Of a DNA stretch of 5,229 bases, positions 1-4,525 are shown in pieces. The position numbers were made by a program, and so were the translations under genes. Position 1 is the first letter of the stretch. Every line of letters starts with the position of its first letter. The notes beneath the pieces were generated by a model, which was given only the letters and a program-made list of their open reading frames with translations, ran no database searches and was not told the DNA's origin. The stretch is from Bacilli bacterium (GTDB lineage: Bacteria > Bacillota_I > Bacilli_A > RF39 > UBA660). The stretch is from contig JAQVDA010000052.1 of the NCBI GenBank assembly GCA_028698535.1, forward strand, positions 1 through 5,229. The letters are read 5' to 3'.

Positions 1-106
1 TAATACCAAGAACATTAGAGACCGCAATTAATAGAATAATTCCTAACACTACGATAACCGCTAATAATTCTACTAGAGTAAAACCTTTCCTTTGATATTG
101 TTTCAT
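1..106 (-). CDS. Type IV prepilin-like protein, third of three tandem copies (3' end outside window)
   Basis: Only the first 35 codons are visible; the frame runs off the left edge. The start is an ATG at 104-106, preceded by a perfect AAGGAGG at 115-121 with 8 nt spacing. The visible protein begins MKQYQRKG, a short basic leader ending in glycine, followed by FTLVELLAVIVVLG and more hydrophobic residues. This is the class III prepilin signal: cleavage is expected between G8 and F9, with Glu at mature position 5. It differs from the neighbouring prepilin (207-722) at only two of the first 27 mature residues (Val to Ile, and Pro to Ser in the AVPNV stretch), which points to recent duplication or gene conversion. 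The role is inferred from the family: a pilus or pseudopilus subunit, held in the membrane until assembly. The globular domain that would tell a major from a minor pilin is not in the window. Confidence 0.88.
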   Translation of the reverse strand, partial: MKQYQRKGFTLVELLAVIVVLGIILLIAVSNVLGI

Positions 107-114
107 TTTGTATT

Positions 115-121
115 CCTCCTT
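115..121 (-). promoter_or_regulatory. Ribosome binding site of the third prepilin gene
   Basis: The minus strand reads AAGGAGG, a full match to the anti-Shine-Dalgarno sequence, 8 nt before the ATG at 106. It fixes the start of a gene too short in this window to be found by length. Confidence 0.85.
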
Positions 122-130
122 AAACTTCCT

Positions 131-148
131 TTATTATTATTATTATTA
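131..148. repeat. Trinucleotide repeat (TTA)6 in the leader of the third prepilin gene
   Basis: Six perfect TTA units on the plus strand (TAA on the coding strand) lie in the 100-bp gap between the second and third prepilin genes, 9 bp upstream of the ribosome binding site. The repeat pairs with the adjoining AATAATAA to form an all-AT dyad. The rest of the gap (107-206) is AT-rich; it holds no clear terminator and no promoter I could single out among many AT-rich hexamers, so read-through from the second prepilin gene is possible. Confidence 0.8.
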
Positions 149-206
149 AAATAATAACTTTTTTTCATTCATCTAATTAACTAATATTTATTTTTATACA
201 CATAGA

Positions 207-722
207 TTATGGTGTTTTAGGCACAGCGGTACAAGTGCCAACGCCAGCACCACCAAACACTTTTGTTGCAATAGTTGAAAGATCATTTTCACCAATCGGA
301 TCCGATAATGGTTGTGACAAAGCCCCTGTTCCAACCGTTAATTCAGCGGTACTATTAGTTAATTGAATAGTTTTGGTGCTACTTTTTAAGGCTACCCAAT
401 ATTCAGTAACATTAGTCGGCTTAACTATCGCCACATAAGATAAATCTAAATAAATAGTCGGATCAACATCTTCTAAATTTAGCGAACTTAAACGTACCAC
501 AATACATTCTTTCTCATTTGGTAACCATTCATTTGGAAGCGCCTGTGTTTTGGCGGTTGATGCGGCTATTTTAGCGGTAGATTTGAAAGCTCCATCCTTA
601 GCATTATTAATAATACCCAAAACATTAGGAACCGCAATTAATAAGACAATACCTAATACTACAATCACGGCTAATAATTCTACTAAAGTAAACCCTTTTC
701 GATAATTTTTTGTTTGTTTCAC
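207..722 (-). CDS. Type IV prepilin-like protein, second of three tandem copies
   Basis: A 171-residue prepilin if started at the GTG at 720-722. That start has AGGAGG at 730-735 with 7 nt spacing. The longer frame from an ATG at 755 adds 11 residues (MYNMIITGGIS) that no ribosome binding site supports and that would place the binding site inside the coding region. From the GTG, the leader is MKQTKNYRKG, cleavage is expected at G10-F11, and the mature protein starts FTLVELLAVIVVLG with Glu at +5 and a membrane helix of about 22 residues. The remaining 130 or so residues form a soluble domain with just two cysteines (73 and 164), placed so that they could form a disulfide near the C-terminus, as in the D-region of many type IV pilins. 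The stretch around residues 79-118 (LSSLNLEDVD then YVAIV and YWVALK) matches the order of motifs in the first prepilin. Function as a pilus or pseudopilus subunit is inferred; it is larger than typical ComGC (about 100 residues). It ends in TAA. Confidence 0.9.
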   Translation of the reverse strand: MKQTKNYRKGFTLVELLAVIVVLGIVLLIAVPNVLGIINNAKDGAFKSTAKIAASTAKTQALPNEWLPNEKECIVVRLSSLNLEDVDPTIYLDLSYVAIVKPTNVTEYWVALKSSTKTIQLTNSTAELTVGTGALSQPLSDPIGENDLSTIATKVFGGAGVGTCTAVPKTP

Positions 723-729
723 ACTAATA

Positions 730-735
730 CCTCCT
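730..735 (-). promoter_or_regulatory. Ribosome binding site that decides the GTG start of the second prepilin gene
   Basis: The minus strand reads AGGAGG followed by TATTAGT and then GTG AAA. The 7-nt spacing is ideal, whereas the ATG at 755 has no purine-rich element at the right distance. This supports translation from 722. Confidence 0.82.
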
Positions 736-770
736 GTGATTATCATATTGTACATCTTAAGATTATCACA
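735..770. repeat. Imperfect inverted repeat over the start region of the second prepilin gene
   Basis: On the minus strand the arms are TGTGATAATC (770-761) and GATAATCACA (744-735), complementary at 9 of 10 positions and separated by 16 bp. The spacer contains further palindromes: ATCTTAAGAT (754-763, perfect, overlapping one arm) and TGTACA (749-754). The upstream arm covers the proposed -10 box and the downstream arm abuts the ribosome binding site. This layout would suit an operator, but no regulator is known from the window. Confidence 0.5.
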
Positions 771-788
771 TCCATACTAATTTGTCAA
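762..788 (-). promoter_or_regulatory. Probable promoter of the second prepilin gene
   Basis: The minus strand has a perfect -35 TTGACA (783-788), a 15-bp spacer, and GATAAT (762-767) preceded by TGT, giving an extended -10 element. The spacer is short of the ideal 17 bp, which the extended -10 may offset. Transcription would begin near 755, the first base of the longer ATG frame, which again favours the downstream GTG start and a leader of about 30 nt. Confidence 0.6.
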
Positions 789-819
789 TAAATATATTGA
801 TTATTTTCCGCTTTACATT

Positions 820-846
820 AAAAGACTGACTATGATAATCAGTTTT
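820..846 (-). terminator. Weak intrinsic terminator after the first prepilin gene
   Basis: The minus strand gives an 8-bp stem from ACTGATTA pairing with TAGTCAGT (825-843, including one G-U pair) around a 3-nt loop, followed by CTTTTAA. It begins 3 bp after the TAG stop. The stem is short and the U tract is only four bases, so it may be leaky. The hairpin is nearly symmetrical, with TTTT on the plus-strand side too. Confidence 0.42.
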
Positions 847-1329
847 CTATTCAACGGTGTAAACCACCCCATCTAAACTAACTGTTCCTACTGTAACAAC
901 CGCCTCTGCGGTATCCGAATTACCAACTACCGCGTTACTTAACACTTTGCCCTCTATTTTATTAATAGCTCGTTTTGAGCCTTGTAAAGTAACATAATAA
1001 TGAAGTACGCCTGCATCATCCTTCGCTACATAAACATAAGAGTTAGCGCCATAACTACCACCATCTGGATCACGATCCATTTTTTCTAAATCTAGATCAG
1101 TTAATAAAATAGATTTTACCTTTAAATTAGCACTTGGTAAATATGATGGAGTCGTAGTAACTTTTAATCGGGCGGCTGAAGCCATCATCTTAGCATTTGA
1201 TACTAAAGTATCACTACGGGATTTATCAATAATACCAAAAACATTCGGTACCGCAATTAATAAAATCACCGCTAATATAACAATAACGGCTAGTAGTTCC
1301 ACTAAAGTAAAGCCTTTATTATTCTTCAT
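847..1329 (-). CDS. Type IV prepilin-like protein, first of three tandem copies
   Basis: A 160-residue prepilin starting at the ATG at 1327-1329, with AAGGTGAT at 1336-1343 as ribosome binding site. The leader is MKNNKG with cleavage expected at G6-F7. The mature N-terminus FTLVELLAVIVILAVILL has Glu at +5 and is followed by AVPNVFGII, typical of type IV pilins and pseudopilins. The membrane helix spans about residues 7-28 and serves both as anchor and as the assembly helix of a fibre. The soluble domain has no cysteine, unlike the next paralogue. Residues 85-97 (DRDPDGGSYGANS) form an acidic, glycine-rich loop with a DxDxDG pattern that could bind calcium, as loops in several pseudopilins do; this is inference. 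LLTDLDLEKMD and YVYVAK/YYVTLQ match corresponding segments of the second prepilin. The gene follows ftsZ but has its own promoter-like region. It ends in TAG. Substrate and machine are unknown. Confidence 0.92.
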   Translation of the reverse strand: MKNNKGFTLVELLAVIVILAVILLIAVPNVFGIIDKSRSDTLVSNAKMMASAARLKVTTTPSYLPSANLKVKSILLTDLDLEKMDRDPDGGSYGANSYVYVAKDDAGVLHYYVTLQGSKRAINKIEGKVLSNAVVGNSDTAEAVVTVGTVSLDGVVYTVE

Positions 1330-1335
1330 ATTGTC

Positions 1336-1343
1336 ATCACCTT
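1336..1343 (-). promoter_or_regulatory. Ribosome binding site of the first prepilin gene
   Basis: The minus strand reads AAGGTGAT, 6 nt before the ATG at 1329. It matches the GGTGAT part of the anti-Shine-Dalgarno complement rather than the usual AGGAGG used by its neighbours. Confidence 0.65.
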
Positions 1344-1357
1344 AACCAAATATCATT

Positions 1358-1397
1358 ATTATATGGTTATTATATCCATTTAAAAATTAAATATTAA
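1358..1397 (-). promoter_or_regulatory. Probable promoter region of the first prepilin gene, with two TATAAT boxes
   Basis: Two perfect TATAAT hexamers lie on the minus strand at 1369-1374 and 1358-1363, 11 bp apart and so about one helical turn. The upstream one has TTAATA (1392-1397, 4 of 6 matches to TTGACA) at 17 bp spacing; the -35 match for the downstream one is poor (TTTTTA). Transcription would start roughly 20-35 nt before the ATG. The upstream end overlaps the U tract of the ftsZ terminator, so the two units are tightly packed. Confidence 0.5.
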
Positions 1398-1423
1398 AAA
1401 AGAATATCCGTTTGATATTCTTT
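1393..1423 (-). terminator. Intrinsic terminator after ftsZ
   Basis: The minus strand forms a perfect 10-bp stem, AAAGAATATC (1423-1414) with GATATTCTTT (1408-1399), around the 5-nt loop AAACG, and runs on into further T residues (six T in a row including the stem end, then AATATTTAATTTTTA). It starts 13 bp after the ftsZ stop. The stem is perfect but AT-rich (two G-C pairs). The plus-strand side is also T-rich, so the hairpin could act in both directions, although no plus-strand gene is present. Confidence 0.7.
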
Positions 1424-1436
1424 ATCTTTTTTACTT

Positions 1437-2507
1437 TTAGAACTTGCGACTTCTGACAAAAGTCGGTATCTCTATTCCCGTTGGATCATCACTATCATCA
1501 TCATCAATTTTAATATTGCGGCGATTATTAGGAACGGTATTATAAAGTGGTTCGCCATTGTTTTCAAAGCCAGTGGCTATGACAGTGACCACTACTTCAT
1601 CAGTTAAATTCTCATTAATAACCGCTCCAAAGATAGTATTAACATCAGTATTAGCGGCCGCTCTAATTACTTCCGCTGCTTGTTCAGCTTCAAATAGGGT
1701 TAAACTATCACCACCAGTGATATTTATAATGGCATCAGTAGCACCGGCCACACTGGCTTCTAGTAAAGGACTAGAAACAGCGTTTTTAGCCGCTTCAATC
1801 GCTCTATCTTCACCAATGCCAATACCAATACCAATTAAAGCGTTACCACGATTAGCCATTACCGCTTTAACATCCGCAAAATCTAAGTTAACCAATCCAG
1901 TTACCGCAATTAAATCAGAAATTGATTGAACACCCCTTCTGAGAACATTATCTACTTCCTTAAAAGCATCTAACATTGGGGTTGTTTTATCAATTATTTC
2001 TCTTAATCGATCATTAGGAATAACAATTAAAGTATCAACTTGCTTTTTTAATTCCTCTAACCCCATTAAAGCATACTCCATCCTCTTTTTACCTTCAAAG
2101 GAAAATGGTTTTGTCACAATACCAACTGTTAAAGCCCCAATACCTTGCGCAATCTCCGCAATAATTGGTGCGGCTCCAGTTCCGGTGCCACCACCCATAC
2201 CACAGGTAACAAAAACCATGTCGGCACCTCTTAAAACATCTTCTATTTCTTGTTTTGATTCAATAGCCGCCTCTTTACCTATCTCAGGATTGGAACCAGC
2301 CCCTAAGCCTTCGGTTAATTCCTTACCAATCTGTAATCTAATATGTGCTTTAGAAGTATTTAAAACTTGTAAATCAGTATTAGCGACGATAAACTCAACC
2401 CCCTCAACGCCTGATTCAATCATTCTATTAACCGCATTACAGCCAGCGCCACCAATTCCAATTACTTTAATTTTCGCTAATTGATCCATTTCTAAGCCAA
2501 TATTCAT
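1437..2507 (-). CDS. ftsZ: Cell division protein FtsZ
   Basis: A 356-residue tubulin-like GTPase that polymerises at midcell into the Z ring and recruits the divisome. Domains in order: a short N-terminal extension; the Rossmann-like GTP-binding domain from about residue 12 ([18 protein letters not shown]) with the tubulin signature GGGTGTGAA at 105-113; the T7 synergy loop NLDFADVK at 207-214 with catalytic acidic residues D209 and D212; the C-terminal subdomain to about residue 313; a short linker with the acidic run DDDDSDD (335-341); and the conserved tail [12 protein letters not shown], which binds partners such as FtsA. All key residues are present, so it should be active. The start is set by AAGGAGG at 2514-2520, 6 nt before the ATG; Met7 has no such support. 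It lies 11 bp after ftsA and is last in this operon. The linker of roughly 30 residues is short compared with many Bacilli. Confidence 0.98.
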   Translation of the reverse strand: MNIGLEMDQLAKIKVIGIGGAGCNAVNRMIESGVEGVEFIVANTDLQVLNTSKAHIRLQIGKELTEGLGAGSNPEIGKEAAIESKQEIEDVLRGADMVFVTCGMGGGTGTGAAPIIAEIAQGIGALTVGIVTKPFSFEGKKRMEYALMGLEELKKQVDTLIVIPNDRLREIIDKTTPMLDAFKEVDNVLRRGVQSISDLIAVTGLVNLDFADVKAVMANRGNALIGIGIGIGEDRAIEAAKNAVSSPLLEASVAGATDAIINITGGDSLTLFEAEQAAEVIRAAANTDVNTIFGAVINENLTDEVVVTVIATGFENNGEPLYNTVPNNRRNIKIDDDDSDDPTGIEIPTFVRSRKF

Positions 2508-2513
2508 AAATAT

Positions 2514-2520
2514 CCTCCTT
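2514..2520 (-). promoter_or_regulatory. Ribosome binding site of ftsZ overlapping the ftsA stop codon
   Basis: The minus strand reads AAGGAGG, sharing its first two bases with the ftsA TAA (2519-2521), and stands 6 nt before the ftsZ ATG. A perfect site overlapping the upstream stop suggests strong and possibly coupled translation, fitting the usual excess of FtsZ over FtsA. Confidence 0.85.
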
Positions 2521-3769
2521 AATTATTATCAAAAAAATAACCAAATACTTTACCGATTACTGAATCGCTAGAAAAACTAAGAATTTGTTTTTTCGTCGAA
2601 ATTAAATCAGTTTCTTTTTCTTTATCAAACATTGAATAATCTTTACCTCTTAAAATCAATTTATCATTAAAATATTTAATCGCGCCAATGAGAGTGGAAA
2701 ACTTATTATTTCTAACCCCCATGATATTTAAATCAGCTACATAACTATGTTTTCCCAATACTTCTAGGACAACGCCATTAAACCCCGGCATCTCACTAAC
2801 GCCACCTGTAACAATTATATAACTAATTTCCTTATTTGTTAAGAGATTTATTTGTTTTTTAACAAAATTTAATATTTCTTCAATTCGTGATGAGACTACT
2901 TCCGATACTTCATACTGATTAAGTCTTAACTCTTCATTATATAAATTCATCACCCGATAGCTTTCATTTATTTGGGCATAACGCTTATTCGCCACGGCAA
3001 ATTTTTCTTTAATTTCCTTGGCATCAGCTTTATCTAATTTATAAATATACGCTAAATCATTATCAATATTCCGACCCCCTAACTGAATTACTTCATTCTT
3101 AATAATGATCCCCCGGTTAAAAATAGAAACATTAGTTGTTTCCGCCCCAATATTAACAACAGCCCCTAAACAAGTTTCAGTTGGGGTTGAACGTAGGGCA
3201 GTATAATCACCAATACCACCTAAAACAATATCAATTACCTCTATTCCAATTTTTTCTAAAACACTAACTAATGAATACACATTCTTCTTTGGCGTAGTCA
3301 CCATTACCGCTTTAACATTTAACTTAGCCCCGACCAAGCCCTTAGGATCACGAACCCCTGGTTTATCATCAACATTAAATTCTAAAGGGATAACGGTTAC
3401 TAATTCACGATCAGCTGGTAAACGATTATAAACACAAGCCTGCAGTGCTCTAACAATGTCATTACCTTTAACCGTTTTATCTTCATTAGTTATAGTACTA
3501 TAACCTTCAACTAACTTAAAATCAGCAAAATAAGACGGGACAATGACAATAACTTTATTAACCGTAACCCCCAACATACCCTCTACTTCTTTTAAGGCCT
3601 CTTTAATAACTTTAGTTACTTCTTCAATATTAACGATTAAACCCTTTTTAATGCCGCGGGACTTTACTTGCGAAGTAGCCAAGATATTATATTTATTTTT
3701 ATAATAATCACAAACAATTATTTTAATACTATCAGAACCAAGATCTATACCAGCATATATCTTCCTCAT
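2519..3769 (-). CDS. ftsA: Cell division protein FtsA
   Basis: A 416-residue actin-like ATPase family protein that anchors FtsZ filaments to the membrane and helps recruit later divisome proteins. Visible parts: phosphate-1 motif [13 protein letters not shown] at 7-19; the FtsA-specific 1C (SHS2) region at about 84-162, including PLEFNVDD and [13 protein letters not shown]; phosphate-2 region [16 protein letters not shown] at 202-217; the adenosine-side motif [13 protein letters not shown] at 318-330; a variable charged linker at about 372-400; and a C-terminal amphipathic helix at about 401-414 ([13 protein letters not shown]) that acts as membrane anchor. Length is normal for the family. 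In phosphate 2 the usual Asp is Asn206 and the usual second Gly is Ala209, so nucleotide hydrolysis may be altered. The ATG has AAGGAG at 3777-3782 with 7 nt spacing. A promoter lies just upstream, and ftsZ follows 11 bp downstream. Confidence 0.96.
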   Translation of the reverse strand: MRKIYAGIDLGSDSIKIIVCDYYKNKYNILATSQVKSRGIKKGLIVNIEEVTKVIKEALKEVEGMLGVTVNKVIVIVPSYFADFKLVEGYSTITNEDKTVKGNDIVRALQACVYNRLPADRELVTVIPLEFNVDDKPGVRDPKGLVGAKLNVKAVMVTTPKKNVYSLVSVLEKIGIEVIDIVLGGIGDYTALRSTPTETCLGAVVNIGAETTNVSIFNRGIIIKNEVIQLGGRNIDNDLAYIYKLDKADAKEIKEKFAVANKRYAQINESYRVMNLYNEELRLNQYEVSEVVSSRIEEILNFVKKQINLLTNKEISYIIVTGGVSEMPGFNGVVLEVLGKHSYVADLNIMGVRNNKFSTLIGAIKYFNDKLILRGKDYSMFDKEKETDLISTKKQILSFSSDSVIGKVFGYFFDNN

Positions 3770-3776
3770 CTAATCG

Positions 3777-3782
3777 CTCCTT
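3777..3782 (-). promoter_or_regulatory. Ribosome binding site of ftsA
   Basis: The minus strand reads AAGGAG, 7 nt before the ATG at 3769. It supports this start and lies within the short leader expected from the promoter at 3795-3824. Confidence 0.8.
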
Positions 3783-3794
3783 ATCCTTGACATC

Positions 3795-3824
3795 ATTATA
3801 TCATAATCAAGTAATTTTTGTAAA
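3795..3824 (-). promoter_or_regulatory. Promoter of ftsA-ftsZ with extended -10 element
   Basis: The minus strand shows TTTACA (3819-3824, 5 of 6 matches to TTGACA), an 18-bp spacer and a perfect TATAAT (3795-3800) preceded by TGA, giving the extended -10 pattern TGnTATAAT. Transcription would start near 3788, leaving a leader of about 20 nt that contains the ribosome binding site. It fills the only sizeable gap in the division cluster (72 bp), where a separate ftsAZ promoter would be expected. Confidence 0.72.
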
Positions 3825-3841
3825 AGAAAAAGGGGCACCGA

Positions 3842-4519
3842 TTAATCAATAATTTTAAAATAATTACCCGCATCCCAATAAAAAACACCGTGTCTTCCTT
3901 CTAATTCTTCAAGAACTAATAAATAATAATTAAGCTTATCATACTTAGTCAGCGTTAAATAAACATAATTACCATCATTCATCGATAATAGAAATCTTTC
4001 CTTATCCACATTATTAGGGCTATATTCAATTTCCGATATTTTATCTAATACATCTTGATTAATTTTTTTCATGGCCTTAATTAATTTTGGATATTGTTCA
4101 CTAGGCACATGGTTTATTAAAACAGGGGCGGTAATTAATTGTTTTCCAAGCGCTATTTCTTTATTTGTATCTAAAACCGCTTTATAATCGCTTCTTTTAA
4201 TAAATAAAATAGGATACTCTTCAATATAAAGATGTAATTGACAAAACCAACGGCGTTCTACTTTGGCCGATTTAATACGTGGATCACGTTCTAATTTCTT
4301 TACTATCTTACGACTAGAGGTCAAAATACAACTTGGATAATCATCAAGATTAGCCATTTCCATAATCGTTTGATCATTATCAAAAAAACGGTGTTGCCCA
4401 AACACAAAAACATTTTGAATACTAACTTGCATTAAATAAGCACTTAAATAAATTAGTAAATAAACAACTAAAAAAACTAAGATAACGCGTTCAATTTTAA
4501 GCCTTCTTCTTTTCTTCAT
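3842..4519 (-). CDS. divIB: Cell division protein DivIB/FtsQ
   Basis: A 225-residue bitopic membrane protein of the divisome, which in other bacteria binds FtsL and DivIC (FtsB) and helps control septal wall synthesis. The layout is typical: a short basic cytoplasmic tail (MKKRRRLKIER), one membrane helix at about 11-30, then an extracytoplasmic POTRA domain at about 33-103 containing VFVFGQHRF and DPRIKSAKVERRW, followed by the beta domain to the C-terminus. It is somewhat shorter than B. subtilis DivIB and has no long C-terminal tail. RRWFCQ stands where family members often have a proline-containing turn. The start is supported by GGGAG at 4529-4533, 9 nt before the ATG and embedded in the last codons of murB. 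It follows murB by 6 bp and ends 72 bp before ftsA. Sequence conservation in this family is low, so the call rests on topology, POTRA pattern and neighbours together. Confidence 0.9.
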   Translation of the reverse strand: MKKRRRLKIERVILVFLVVYLLIYLSAYLMQVSIQNVFVFGQHRFFDNDQTIMEMANLDDYPSCILTSSRKIVKKLERDPRIKSAKVERRWFCQLHLYIEEYPILFIKRSDYKAVLDTNKEIALGKQLITAPVLINHVPSEQYPKLIKAMKKINQDVLDKISEIEYSPNNVDKERFLLSMNDGNYVYLTLTKYDKLNYYLLVLEELEGRHGVFYWDAGNYFKIID

Positions 4520-4525
4520 ATCTTT

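Noticed and set aside
131..166. Plus-strand hairpin followed by CTTTTTTTC as a terminator
   Set aside because: The stem is all A-T and no plus-strand gene leads into it; on the minus strand the tract is A-rich and would not terminate.
847..1329. Assignment of the first prepilin as ComGC
   Set aside because: It shares only the general prepilin N-terminus; it is longer than typical ComGC, and no comG neighbours are visible.
1558..1929. Open frame of 123 codons on the plus strand
   Set aside because: It lies wholly inside ftsZ on the opposite strand, and its composition follows from the ftsZ codons; no family pattern is seen.
2185..2484. Open frame of 99 codons on the plus strand
   Set aside because: It is antisense to the ftsZ GTP-binding domain, proline-rich as expected for the reverse of glycine-rich coding DNA, and resembles no known protein.
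2487..2489. Alternative ftsZ start at Met7
   Set aside because: No ribosome binding site precedes it, whereas the upstream ATG has a perfect AAGGAGG at 6 nt.
3825..3867. Possible terminator after divIB, from the AT-rich dyad near 3848-3865 and the CCCC-TTTTT run
   Set aside because: The dyad lies inside the end of divIB and is almost all A and T; the GGTGCCCC before the T run has no convincing pairing partner nearby.
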